From positions 10,321,432 through 10,385,431 of the forward strand of contig CAJINV010000001.1 in assembly GCA_905178155.1 (NCBI GenBank): a stretch of 64,000 nucleotides of DNA, read 5' to 3'. A model generated the notes under the pieces. That model was given only the letters and a program-made list of their open reading frames with translations. It was not told the DNA's origin and made no database searches. Shown here in pieces: positions 52,794 to 63,800 of the stretch. Source of the stretch: Amoebophrya sp. A120. Its lineage: Eukaryota; Sar; Dinophyceae; Syndiniales; Amoebophryaceae. How positions within the stretch are numbered: the first letter of the stretch is position 1; each line of letters starts with the position of its first letter. The position numbers and the translations under genes are program-made.

Positions 52794-55700
52794 ATGCCGG
52801 CGGTGACGCCTCCTCCTCGCGTTCTAGACGTCGAATCTTTCGACGGACGCCCTTCGACCAACCAGCTACGCGACGACAAAAAAGAAAACTTTCGGCAAGT
52901 TTCGCTTGCCGCGGTCAAGAATGTTGACACGGATCTGGATTGGAGGGCCAAAAGCTCGGGCGCTCCGCCGTACTTCGGCTTTGGAAATGATGTGGACAGG
53001 GCAAGCAAACGAAACGCACCGACGCAGCACGGAAGTGGGTACAACACCACCAATGTGCCGTCAATCCAACGGCTAGGAATTAGAGACACAACGAGAAGAA
53101 GAACCATCATCCTCGTGGGAGAGCGAAAGGAAACTCACGCGTCTCCGGAGCCAGCACGTGGTCGTGCAGCGCGAGACACTTTGACGATCTACCTTCCACC
53201 GCAGCGGCACGAACAGGAAGTGCAAGGTGGTCAGATCGATTGCAAGCCTCCATGTTCATGCGCCTACAGTAGAAGCACGAGTACCACATCAAGGACTGCG
53301 GCAACACGACCACCTTCGGCGTCCCAGGAAGCTACCGAGTTGACAGCGCTCGCAAAGCAAAAGCGCAACAGACGTGGCAAACGCAGAGCTAGAGGTGGAG
53401 GCCGCAGTCAACATGATCATGCAACGCTTCCTCATACCGACCACCACAATGATCATGTCGGAGACCAAAAAGATAGTGGTTCTGTCGAGAACTTTACATC
53501 ATGCGAGACGCGACCGATGAATTTTACGAAAGGGGAGTATTCTGCATGCAGTGACAAGCCGGGGGGAGGAGCAACTGGAAATGGATGCAGAATAGCGATG
53601 GAGATGGTGGTGCCAGAGCCACATGATACAAGAACCCCTGGAACTGCGCACGGGGAACACGAAGTCGAAGAAGACGGGCTGGACAGGGTGGGCCAAAATG
53701 CAGGAGCTAAGCAACAACACGTGCCCATCAAAAAGCCTTCTTCTTCTTTCAAGCTGTATGTGTATTCTTCATCGATAAAGGTCGCCGACGTTCTCGAGCC
53801 ATTTCAAAGGAACTCAACAGCGCAAAATGGCCAAAGCATGCAGCTGTTGCCCATGCAATACAGAAAGCGAAGTCCAGATGAGACCTACCGCATTGTGTCG
53901 GAATTTAGCCGGAAGGTCAAGGAACTTTGTCAGGAATCTGCCAGCGGCACAGCCACAATGGGTGTCGCAACAAGCAAGCGCCGACTTATTTCCGATTTGA
54001 AGCAAATGCTTCACGAAGAGGTTTTGCATCATCTTCCGCGCTGCAACGTACTGGATCTGTGCTGCGTTTTTCATTCGTTGGCACGCCTTTACCAGAAACA
54101 AGAAAAGCTGCGAGATAAGTCAATTACATCCCTCTGCGACGGGACTTTTTTAACCGTTCTGGACTCCGAGGCAACACGAAAAGTTTCCGGCATGTGGCCC
54201 CGGGACATTGCTAATATCCTCTGTGTGTTGTCCGCGATGAAAACGATTCCTACGAAAACGCTCTTGGCCGCCTTTTCCGAGCGAGTTTGCACTTACACCA
54301 GACGACATCAATTCAATTGCTTTGACATCGCGCAGGTCTGCATGGCGGCTGGCCGCTTCGTCAAGCTCGGTCGACTGCATGCAAGAGGTCATGACTCATC
54401 AAGCAGGGACATTCGGTTCATTAAAGAAATCAGCCGCTCGAATTCGGATTCGCAAGCATCTTCGTCGACGTGCTGTCATCTTCCGACCGACCGATCAGAG
54501 TGGCGGGCTGCTGCTTCTGTCAAGGAGAATAGAGAAGACCCTGCACTGGCAAGCTCCTTCCTGAGCGCCGAGGCTATTGCAGCACTCGTAGAGGAAGTAC
54601 AGCATGTGGCAGGAAGCATGAACGCCATGGACCTGTGCCACACGATCCGCGGCTTCTTCGACCTGCGCTCATTTCGTCGCCACGCCGTCGTCGGTGCTCT
54701 TGGTCGTGCCTTTGGTGCAAGGCTCAGCGAAGTGCGAGAACGTTTTAAAGTCGAGGAACTTTGCGGGACATTGCAGTGCCTGGCTGATCTCGAATTCGCT
54801 GCAGTAGACCGCGGCCGGTTTACGCTTTACCCTTTGCGGGAGTCTGGTCTCAACATGTCTGCCTTCATGGATCAACTGCTTCAGCACTTTGAAAGTTGCC
54901 TCCGGACAAAAAATCAGATGACTACTCGAGCCTTTCGGCAGGTGGAAACCGTAGATCTGACGAACGTGTGTGGGGCCTTTGCGAAGTTTGAATACCATCC
55001 CGGTGCCGAATTCTTCGACTCGATGGAAAAAATTTTGCGCAGCCAGTACTTGCTTCTGGAGCTCAACTCTCGTGTGCGTAGTATCCCGCTGTTGCTCTCG
55101 AGCTACGCAGATCTTCGTGAGACAGTGTCGCCCGATATCTTGAGAATTTTCGGGGACTGTTACCACCAGATAAGCGCAACATCATGCTCCTCCGCTTCTA
55201 CCTCCAGCTACACAAATATCGACAATTATTTGTTCGCGTTTGCGTGCTTGCAGCTGGACCCTGGTCGTGAATTCCTGGAAGACTTACTACTTGCCATTCC
55301 ATGCGAGTTGAGCAAGATGACATTCTCCGAAGCAGCTCATTGTCTACGAGCAATCGCAGTGCTTGCGTGCTTTCTGGATATGGGAAGCGACCAAGTCATT
55401 ACCCGAACGTCCCGCCAAGCTCGGAAATTGAAGTTGGCTGCGGAAAAGCTGGCGGCAATGTCCAATGTCGCCACTGAGGGCATAGCTTTGCGCTGTGACG
55501 AAGATGAGCAGGGGCTTCCAACAATCACATACGGTGACATCTACACGGTTCTCGTTATGAAATGCGAGGCAGGTTTTGCTGTTGCAATCGGGCCTCTTGG
55601 GCAACATCAACACGAGGCAACCAAATTGTGCGGCGAAGGAGCAGCAAATACAGAGGAGAAAGAGTCAGGATCGGACAGAAATTGTCAAATCTCTGAGTGC

Positions 55701-56360
55701 AACGAGGGCGCAGAAAGAAACGACCACGACCAGCATTTCGACTCTTTCTCTTCTCCCACCAAGGATGACATTGCTATTCGCAGCGCTCGGGGCGATCATG
55801 TTCCTACAGATGATACACGTCACCTGGATGCTTGCGGCGTTTTCTCATTATCGGTCTTGTTTCAATATCACACAGCTGCGACGATATGGAACAAGCACAA
55901 GAAGAAGAACACGCAAAACTCAGCTCGCTGGTGGCCCGTTCTGAGTCCCGAGCTGGAGCAAGCAGCGCGCTCGGATTGGTTCGTTCGTGGTACAGACGGG
56001 CATACTTCTTGCATGGAAGAAAACGTCGCTGACGCCCTTGAACACCTCGGACTGTCCTACATTCGAGAATACGTAACTCCCGATCGTGTCTGGAGCGTTG
56101 ACTTTCTTGTCGAGTTGCCCGATCAGAATGTTCAAGTAGCCGTGGAAGTCGACGGCGAGCAGCACTACGTGAAGAACCGAGGAAACAGGTTGTGGTGCAA
56201 AACCGGAAGAACAATAATCCGCGACTTCTTTCATCAAGATGTCTTTCCCCACTTTCTGGTCCTGGAGTTCGAGGAGTACGAAAGACACAGCAAGAATCTC
56301 GACGCAATGGCGCGTTGGGTTGCGCGGAAGCTTCAAGCTGTAGTTTCCGAGCGGACTTGA
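52794..56360 (+). CDS. RAP-domain protein (organellar RNA-binding type)
   Basis: One exon, 1188 aa from the first in-frame ATG at 52794. The C-terminal RAP domain is clear (about residues 1050-1170): YIREYVTPDRVWSVDFLVEL, then VQVAVEVDGEQHYVKN (the EVDGxxHY core), then IRDFF, FLVLEFEEYER. RAP folds resemble restriction-type nucleases and occur in proteins that bind or process organellar RNA, expanded in apicomplexans and algae. The middle (53.9-55.4 kb) holds helical repeats (VLDLCCVFHSLARLYQ, DIANILCVLSAMKTIP, FDIAQVCMAAGRF, MDLCHTIRGFFDL, DLTNVCGAFAKFEYHP) like the FASTK/HPR-type repeats usually found before RAP. The first 350 residues are Arg/Ser/Thr-rich and disordered; a mitochondrial presequence is possible but not obvious. 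Confidence 0.88.
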   Translation: MPAVTPPPRVLDVESFDGRPSTNQLRDDKKENFRQVSLAAVKNVDTDLDWRAKSSGAPPYFGFGNDVDRASKRNAPTQHGSGYNTTNVPSIQRLGIRDTTRRRTIILVGERKETHASPEPARGRAARDTLTIYLPPQRHEQEVQGGQIDCKPPCSCAYSRSTSTTSRTAATRPPSASQEATELTALAKQKRNRRGKRRARGGGRSQHDHATLPHTDHHNDHVGDQKDSGSVENFTSCETRPMNFTKGEYSACSDKPGGGATGNGCRIAMEMVVPEPHDTRTPGTAHGEHEVEEDGLDRVGQNAGAKQQHVPIKKPSSSFKLYVYSSSIKVADVLEPFQRNSTAQNGQSMQLLPMQYRKRSPDETYRIVSEFSRKVKELCQESASGTATMGVATSKRRLISDLKQMLHEEVLHHLPRCNVLDLCCVFHSLARLYQKQEKLRDKSITSLCDGTFLTVLDSEATRKVSGMWPRDIANILCVLSAMKTIPTKTLLAAFSERVCTYTRRHQFNCFDIAQVCMAAGRFVKLGRLHARGHDSSSRDIRFIKEISRSNSDSQASSSTCCHLPTDRSEWRAAASVKENREDPALASSFLSAEAIAALVEEVQHVAGSMNAMDLCHTIRGFFDLRSFRRHAVVGALGRAFGARLSEVRERFKVEELCGTLQCLADLEFAAVDRGRFTLYPLRESGLNMSAFMDQLLQHFESCLRTKNQMTTRAFRQVETVDLTNVCGAFAKFEYHPGAEFFDSMEKILRSQYLLLELNSRVRSIPLLLSSYADLRETVSPDILRIFGDCYHQISATSCSSASTSSYTNIDNYLFAFACLQLDPGREFLEDLLLAIPCELSKMTFSEAAHCLRAIAVLACFLDMGSDQVITRTSRQARKLKLAAEKLAAMSNVATEGIALRCDEDEQGLPTITYGDIYTVLVMKCEAGFAVAIGPLGQHQHEATKLCGEGAANTEEKESGSDRNCQISECNEGAERNDHDQHFDSFSSPTKDDIAIRSARGDHVPTDDTRHLDACGVFSLSVLFQYHTAATIWNKHKKKNTQNSARWWPVLSPELEQAARSDWFVRGTDGHTSCMEENVADALEHLGLSYIREYVTPDRVWSVDFLVELPDQNVQVAVEVDGEQHYVKNRGNRLWCKTGRTIIRDFFHQDVFPHFLVLEFEEYERHSKNLDAMARWVARKLQAVVSERT

Positions 56361-57267
56361 GCACGTGTAGTCGAAAGAATCAATCGTATATTAAACGAAT
56401 TTCATAAATTAAGCACAAGGACAAACGAAGAAAAATGTGCTGTCAATTCCCTATTCTGCGCAGACGTTGAAGAGATAAAATTGGCAGAGGTCCTCGTAGT
56501 TGTATGCTCCTTTCGTCCTCGAAGAATCTTCATCGGACGGTTGCTCTCCGTGTGTCACTATGAGCTTCGGGCAAGAACGGCGGACGTGTTGCCTCATCTT
56601 CGAAAAAAGACCCACGGAGTGCGGCAATTACAAGTTCCAAACGCAAACCAAAAGCCTGCTCTGCTGAGATCTGTCGCTTCTTGGCCTGCCGACGCATTGG
56701 CATTTGATGAAATTGAAAATCAAAATGGCGGTCCTATACATGTTGTGAACAAGCTCTTTCGATGATCCTATCCGTTGCTTCGATCCGTGCGAAGCTGCGC
56801 TGTAAAAATTCCTGATCGAACGCATTTTTAGGCATGCGCATGCGTGTGCAAGACAAGGATCAAAACGATGTAAGAATCTTCTGAGAAGATATGGTCACAA
56901 AAGACAAAGACTGACGAACAAGAAAATCCAGCACGATCACATGATCAAGATCATGTTCATGTATACTAAGATTGAAGTCGATTATGCACACACTGACTTT
57001 CCCTCGCATGCACAGAATATGCGCAAAAAAGACCAAACCGACAGGCACACGAAATTTTTTCCTTGAATATCTTCAGACCCGTTGGTTAGATCAGACCCGT
57101 TGATATTTCAAGACGTGTGAAACAAGTGAAACCCGAATCAATTACTGACACATTGCATTTATTCTTACCCGGATTCGAAGATTTCCCCTTCCTTCATTCG
57201 TGCTGCTAGTTTTCGTCCTTGCCCCTCGGATCTGATATTACAAGATATCCCGCTAGTTTATTCCAAA
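56361..57267. other. Intergenic region without a supported gene
   Basis: AT-rich, with an 8-bp-arm palindrome at 56939-56956 (ACATGATC AA GATCATGT) and a short direct repeat, CAGACCCGTTG, near 57074 and 57092. No gene seen. Confidence 0.55.
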
Positions 57268-59022
57268 ATGTCGTCTCCCACGAGCATGTCCCGCTCCGGC
57301 GACGACAACCCGTTGACCCGTAACGTGGACAAGGTCGTTTCCGGGCTGGAAAAACAGCTGCCCCCCGAATGCCACTCCAGGTTGAAACAAAATGCCTTCG
57401 TCGCGGCCGAGTCCGAAATTCAAGAACTCGGCGAACAGGTGTTTGACGACCCAGCAGACAAGGAAAGCGACAACTTCTTCGTCATCACGGAGCAGAGCCA
57501 CAAGGCAGAGAAGGTAAGCGGAGACGAGAAGGGTGAATTTTCGAAAAGCGGAGATGGCGCCGGTCCTACAGCTGAGACCACCGACCCCCAGGGGCTTGGG
57601 CTGGCTGCGAAGCGGGATATCCCCAGGTATTCGGTCGTCTTCCAAGATAAGCCGGTTCTGAAACACGACGCGGACAAGACAGAATTTAACCTTGAGGCCT
57701 GTCAAAACTGGTTCTGGAAAGAACTCAACGACACACAAATGGAAGCGGTTTTGCAGTTGAAGTGTAATCCGCGGGCCGGCGTGCAGCGAGATGGCGACAG
57801 CAGCGCCTTGGAAGACTTGAACTTTCTCGCTGCGACTAAGAAAGACGGGGAGAATGATAAAGCGACCCAAAAGCCAAGCTTCAAGACCCTGTCTCCCGAG
57901 GAGCTGACGCATTTGCTGGATTTGAAAGAGCGAGGCTTTCCGACCGAGGAGGAGAGCACGCTGGTGCGTGACTACATCCGACAAAATTACGTGGTGCCCG
58001 ATAGCAGCAGCACAGAAGATACCGGCTTCAAAAAAATGCTGGAAAGCGCACCAGATGCTGTCCAGCAGCTCGCGGTAAAAATGGCGTACGGTGCGGTGCG
58101 CACGAACAGCATCCGCGAGGACAACTTTATCCTTCTCTTCCCGCTTCTTTCCCGCGTCAATCACGGCTGCCGGCCGAACCTGTGGCAACAGAACGGCGTT
58201 GTGCTGGCACTGCGCGACATTCAGGAGGGCGAGGAGCTGTTTTGGTGCTACCCGCAGGGGAAAGTACTAGATGAGTGGCAGGACACGGCTCAGCATTTCC
58301 TCTTTCTCGACTGGAAGAATCGGCAAGACTACCTGCACCGTTTGTACGACTTCAAATGCCGCTGCGTTCGCTGCAGCGAGTTCTGTTCCTCCGCTTCTAG
58401 TGGTCCGTCCGAGGCGCAATTTTCGGAGGAGAACGCGCGGCTAATTCCGCTCCGACAGGGCTTCACGGAACTGACACAGTTCATCAATAAAGCGGCCCCG
58501 TCAACGAATAGCAAAGACACAGAAGAGGCGGACGGAGAGGACTGGAGGAGCGCGATGGAGCTTTGCGCGGTGCTAGAGAACGCGCTGGAAGAGGAAAATC
58601 TCAGTCTCGATATCAAACTGCTGGCCCAGATGGCATCTCTCCGGGCGGTCTATGCGAGCGCTGGGCTTCTGGCGGCGCACGACGGGACAGCGAGTGGTAT
58701 TGTCGAGCCGGGAAAGAAAATTCCAAATAAGAATGCTGGCACATCAGTGTCGGAAGTAGAAGAGGCGGAAGTGACTTCAATTTCGGATGGTGTAGAGGCT
58801 TCGGAAAGAGAGCACCTCATGACGCAAGCGGTGGACATTGCAGTGCAAACCGTGCAGAAGGAACTGATGTGCCACATGCTGGGGTACGGCGCGACTGCGA
58901 AACCAGTGCTGGACCTGACAAATGTACTTGGCAAGCTCTATTACATCCAGTCACTGCGACAATGCGTCCGCATGTACGAAAGCCGGTTTGGAAAGTACAA
59001 GGCCGCGGCCGGAGGCGCTTGA
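57268..59022 (+). CDS. SET-domain protein methyltransferase
   Basis: One exon, 584 aa. The SET halves are separated by a large insertion as in SMYD-type and plant-type split SET enzymes: the N-terminal part GLGLAAKRDIPRYSVVF near residues 110-126, then, after about 170 residues, LLFPLLSRVNHGCRPNLW (about 289-306; NHxCxPN S-adenosylmethionine pseudoknot motif, NHGCRPN here) and DIQEGEELFWCYP (about 314-328; GEEL..Y). A post-SET Cys cluster follows (FKCRCVRCSEFC, about 363-374), able to bind zinc. No MYND finger is present between the halves; that region is charged and helical. The C-terminal helical region resembles the TPR-like tail of SMYD enzymes. Target (histone or other lysine) unknown. 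Confidence 0.85.
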   Translation: MSSPTSMSRSGDDNPLTRNVDKVVSGLEKQLPPECHSRLKQNAFVAAESEIQELGEQVFDDPADKESDNFFVITEQSHKAEKVSGDEKGEFSKSGDGAGPTAETTDPQGLGLAAKRDIPRYSVVFQDKPVLKHDADKTEFNLEACQNWFWKELNDTQMEAVLQLKCNPRAGVQRDGDSSALEDLNFLAATKKDGENDKATQKPSFKTLSPEELTHLLDLKERGFPTEEESTLVRDYIRQNYVVPDSSSTEDTGFKKMLESAPDAVQQLAVKMAYGAVRTNSIREDNFILLFPLLSRVNHGCRPNLWQQNGVVLALRDIQEGEELFWCYPQGKVLDEWQDTAQHFLFLDWKNRQDYLHRLYDFKCRCVRCSEFCSSASSGPSEAQFSEENARLIPLRQGFTELTQFINKAAPSTNSKDTEEADGEDWRSAMELCAVLENALEEENLSLDIKLLAQMASLRAVYASAGLLAAHDGTASGIVEPGKKIPNKNAGTSVSEVEEAEVTSISDGVEASEREHLMTQAVDIAVQTVQKELMCHMLGYGATAKPVLDLTNVLGKLYYIQSLRQCVRMYESRFGKYKAAAGGA

Positions 59023-59477
59023 GACTGGTTTGCTGCATCGACAACATCATCAAGCATTTCCATAATTATCATTTTCTGCACTGTGGATACACTAGGCGAA
59101 ACACTTACTCAGACGCCAGCTACACTTACACTCCATGACGACCATCTGAATGCAAGCACTTTGACCAAGAAACTCAACGTGGCCGATCCACCGTGCTCCT
59201 AGGTTCTTTCTGATATTTCCAGAAACGTGTTCGCTTCTTGCTCGCGAGAGGTTTTGAATAATAAAAAAATGGAATAGATCATGCAAACACAAAGAGCTGT
59301 CGAAATGAAAATGTTTCGTCAAGCAAACGATGGAGAGAACAAAATATTGCACGAAAAAATCAAAAGTTTACTATAGTCGGTGTCTGTATCTTCGAGTTTG
59401 AATCTAAATGAGCTTCGAAAAATCTACATGATGCCTCTTCGTCGGTTCGTCCTAGATTCATTTTTTCTTGTTGTTCG
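59023..59477. other. Intergenic region without a supported gene
   Basis: AT-rich spacer; no gene or repeat seen. Confidence 0.5.
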
Positions 59478-60248
59478 ATGAACAAATCGAATTCGCGTCC
59501 TTCTCGTACTGTCTTTAGTACCGACCCATCCGAACGAACACCCATGTCGCCGCACGGCCTAGCACCCGGAACCGCACCGACAACGGCGCAAATAGCGCGG
59601 CAGACAAAATTCGGCTGGTTTTTGGTGGTGTGGGGCTTCGGCTTGGACCTGATTTTGCTCGTATTGTTGCCGCTACTGGGGATTTTTCAGCCGTTCGAGC
59701 TTGTGATCCCGTTTTGCGTTCCCGACAACACAAATTTGGCGACCCTTCTGGCCATCTACCTGTTCCTGCTCTGTGGCGTGATTCGTGGCTGCTGCGGATG
59801 GTGCATGTTGCAAGAGGTGAACGACCCGAACAGCGTCGACGTGGGGAGCAAAAAGGCGTGGTACACGCTGTGCCTCCTCACCATGTTTGTGGAAATCGTG
59901 CTCAATGGTCACATCATCTACGCGCAAACGCAACACGTGCCGCAGCCGCTCAAGGGTGACTTCGACATGAACTACACCAAAAAACCGGGCGGGTTGGTGT
60001 GGTCTTCTAACGCCACTTCGAATGTGACTGCCGATCATTTTGAATCCACCTCCCCCACTGCTGGTGATGCAACGGTAGCCCGGATGCTCGGTTACTCCGC
60101 GTCGGAGGCCGCCATGCCGATCCTGTTGTGTGCAGTGACAAGCGGGGCCATGCTCAAAGCGGTGGCGTTTAAAAAGAGCAGAAACATGAAGTTTAACCGA
60201 GTCGTGAAAGCTTCCTCCTTCAAAACGGATTGTATGAAATATCTGTGA
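59478..60248 (+). CDS. Four-pass membrane protein, function unknown
   Basis: One exon, 256 aa, ATG 59478. Four hydrophobic segments: about residues 45-70 (FLVVWGFGLDLILLVLLPLL), 86-111 (LLAIYLFLLCGVIRGCCGWC), 127-149 (LCLLTMFVEIVLNGHIIYA) and 211-231 (MPILLCAVTSGAMLKAVAF). The loop between segments 3 and 4 has several N-glycosylation sequons (NYT, NAT, NVT) and is probably lumenal or extracellular; the N-terminus and the basic C-terminus (KKSRNMKFNRVVKASSFK) would then be cytosolic. No family recognised. The topology is tetraspan-like but lacks the tetraspanin CCG motif in the right place. Confidence 0.72.
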   Translation: MNKSNSRPSRTVFSTDPSERTPMSPHGLAPGTAPTTAQIARQTKFGWFLVVWGFGLDLILLVLLPLLGIFQPFELVIPFCVPDNTNLATLLAIYLFLLCGVIRGCCGWCMLQEVNDPNSVDVGSKKAWYTLCLLTMFVEIVLNGHIIYAQTQHVPQPLKGDFDMNYTKKPGGLVWSSNATSNVTADHFESTSPTAGDATVARMLGYSASEAAMPILLCAVTSGAMLKAVAFKKSRNMKFNRVVKASSFKTDCMKYL

Positions 60249-60854
60249 GATGCATTTTTCAGAGCACCTGCTGCCGTCATAGGATATCGATTTACTTTAC
60301 TCAAAGTCAAACATAGTTTAGTTTTTTGCACTTGCGTGCGTTTCCTGCATGTGAGTTTCATTTTGATTTTTTTGTAGTCCTTATGTCATATGCATGTTAG
60401 CTTGTTTTTTGTAAAATATTCAGCATGCGCGAAAACATTGTCTTTTTTGCTGCGCGTACTGTAAGGCCCCGACAAGCATTGGCGTCTGTGTTTTCAACAT
60501 TCCAGTTTTATTTCTTTTCATCCGCTTCCACATCCACATCCAGATAAAAGACAAAAAACAAAAAGTCGAGACTTCTTTCAGCTGGGAGCAACACACAGTT
60601 GCGTATTCTACGCGAACATTGTTCGACATTTTGGTTTTGTTGAGTGGTATTTTTGGATGTGAGAGAATCCTATGAACAGCGGGTGGCGCATGCAGACTTG
60701 GCACGAGCTGTCAACCGGCTTCTAAGCATTCCAGAGCACTCCGAGAGATGACATAAAACCGCGCGAATTTCTTTTCCGAATTTTGAAAGTACTATCACTC
60801 TCCATTTTCCCGTGTTGGTGGTAAGACGACCCACCGTGTCGATTACGATTTCCA
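60249..60854. other. Intergenic region without a supported gene
   Basis: AT-rich to about 60660; the rest is leader for the next gene. No feature recognised. Confidence 0.5.
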
Positions 60855-63800
60855 ATGTCGACGAACGCCCGTTGCGAGCAACTCTCGTATGACACCCGTG
60901 AGGCATTGTCTTCCGAGATCTCGAAAGGGTTGCAATTTCTCAAGTACGAATCAGTCGAGGGCATGGGCCGCGACTGGGAAAAACTGGTCGGCACAAAGCT
61001 TGAGGAAAAAGAGGTACCTCGCAGCTACACAACTAGTTGAAACTGCTGGAGTTGCTGCTACGAAGGGTTGTCGCTATGATCATCCACTGTCTGACTACAA
61101 CTTTATCTTCGCCTTATTTCCGAAACAAAGCGCTCTGTAGTACTTGTTTACAAATCGCTGCACAGGGCCGTCGCTTGCAGCAACCTATGGAAGACAAAGC
61201 AGTTGGCGCTGACAACCAAGACATCGACGATTCAGTCATCAGCGTGTTGGACCCTAGCGAAGCAGAAGACCAAGAAGGAGCTGCACAGGAAATATTAGAG
61301 ATGGAACAGAAGGCCCACAACGAAAACCAGCGCCCGAGTCCGGACACGCTCGGCGACACGCAGTCCTCGATTTTGCTCGAGACAACGAGAAGCATGGAAA
61401 CGGAGGAGAAACACGACGGGAATGTAGTTGTGCAGAACGGCAGCGAATGCTGCGACCACGGCGCGGATGTTGTCCCGGAGGAAGAACAGATTCTTCTAGA
61501 CGAGACCGCAGCCGTCCTCACACCGGAGGACGACGCTATGTCGGAGTCGTCACTCCGGAATTACTCTTTCGGCAAGTGCCTCTCGTCGCGGGGAGCCGAT
61601 GGGAAGGGGTCGGAAGCCGTGCTGCGAACGGAGCTCATGCGGCAGGTAAATATAAATTGCATTTTCTTTTTCCGCAACGCCAAAGTCGGTACTTCGTACT
61701 TCTTGTTAATAGTCTTAATGTCGTCGCTGAAGTCGGTAGTCTTCATGATGAACAAACACGACAGGTTCGTTTGCAGAAGAAGGAGATCGAGCGGCGGGAC
61801 AGGGAGTTGCGGCGCGTGGAGACCGCGTGGAGTCACGACGTGTCGACCTTGCGACGACAGATCGGTTTGATCGCAATGCAAAAATGTCGCTCCCTGACGA
61901 GCAGTTTAGAAGACCGAATTCCGTCCGGCAGTTGCAGGGAGCTGCTGCAGGCGAGTTTTACGAGCACGAGCGGTCTGTCCTTGACAAGACCCGGGTCTGC
62001 TGTTGGAGACGTTGATGGCAGCTCCGCTCCACAGCTTGAGCAGGCTACCTTGTTCCCCAATCTGGCGAACCAACACGATGAGGGAGTTGCACCGTGTTCG
62101 ACCTACGCTCTTGCGCCAGAAATAGAAGACGATGCGCCGTCGTCTAACAGTTCTTCGTCGAGTGCTGGCAGCTGCGACAGCTCGGCGCCAGCGGAACCCC
62201 CGGAGCATCATATCGTGGATGACCCGGATACTGAATACGACAGCGGGCATGAGATGCGCCTGCACGGCGAAAGAGAGCTCGTGGAGTCGATCCTGAGGGA
62301 TGAGGATCATGATCTGAGAATACAAGAGCTAGAATCAGCCCACGAATTGGAATTGCAGATGAAAACAGGTACCACGAACAGTATCGCGCTTGACAAGCCC
62401 GGAACGAAAAGCAGCTTGATGTCCCATGAGGACCACGGGGAGATTGCGGACGTTGACCTGGTACTATCAAAAGATACGACAAAGAAAATCAAAATTTATT
62501 TTTCCATGCTGGCGATTCTCCTTTGTTTTTCTAAATTTGCTTCTCTCACTCTTCAGACAGTCATGAGTAACGTTCATTCTGTCACGGGACTATTCCTTAC
62601 AGGAGCGAGCTGCAAACCGTCTCGGGCAAGAGCAGCAGCTCGAGAAGCGTTTCCAGGCTCTGCGCGCCAGCGATCGGGAGCCATTCGACTTCTCGGATTC
62701 TTCTGGAACCACGTTGCGATCGGAGCTGAAAGATTACTCATCCACGTTTGGCGCAAACCGCACGGTGCGGCTTCCCGGAATCGAAGAGCTGACTCCAATG
62801 ACCGTCGAGCTTCACCACGGCAACAGCGGCCGAGGAGTTGCAGAATCTAGTGTCGTGCGAGTGGGGTTGCCTTCCTCTCGCGTGCATTCTCAACAGGAAG
62901 CGCATCAACATCTTGAAATCCATTTGGCCGACCACCAAAACATGACTCGAGGAATGAAAAATGTACCAAGCTGCAACGTCGTGGATAGAAAGTCTGTCAA
63001 CAGTTGTGAACATCCACCGGCGGGAACCTCTTCGCGAGCGGTTTCATCATCAGTAACGACGTTGAGTAAGGCTTCGGACGCGGTGGTAGCGGAAGTCATA
63101 CCGCCTCATGATCGAACCGCGACGACGGAAAGCCAAAGCCAGCATGTTCAAACTTTGTCCGCTTTCATGGAATCTGCTGACTTCAGACGCCACGCCGGGG
63201 CGACGCCGCACCACTCCACAACTGCTGCACTGGAAGTACAGCAGGAGCAGGTACTACACCAGTATAATTCCGGGCTGCAACCACGACCAGCGCTCCCGGA
63301 GCATTCCGCCGGAGGCGCAGACGAAAGAATCCGGAGTCAGGTGCCGGTTCCTGAAAACACTCCACAAATGCAGCCATCCGACCTAGATCCGAGTTCGGAG
63401 TCGAAGGGGAACAACCGACATCATGATCACGAACAGCAGCAAGGACACGTAGTGCGACGCACAACAAGCACAACTGCTGTTCCCCACTCGCATCAATCAC
63501 GCTTGAAAGTGCCGTACCCAGAGCAGCTGCAGCACCAGGGTCCGCTGTTCGGCGATGAATTGAGCCCCATCGGATCGAGCGGCATGAACCAACGCACCAC
63601 GACACTGTTGGAGGAGCAGGATGATTGGAGCCATCAGTTCAGCGGCCGAGGAGGGGGCGGGGGAGACAAGGGGAAACAGAAGCTGTTTGTCTCGGAGCAG
63701 GGCGAGCGCGGGATAATGTCGACCAAAAACTCCCGCCTCTACGATCAGGAACGCGAGGAGGCACTGCGGGTCCGGGAGGAAACTGTATTGGCCAGGGAAG

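Noticed and set aside
61447-62850. Single long + strand frame of 467 codons read straight through
   Set aside because: Upstream part is out of frame with the acidic exon ending at 61645, and the part after 62460 runs through an AT-rich intron; the spliced model gives better composition.
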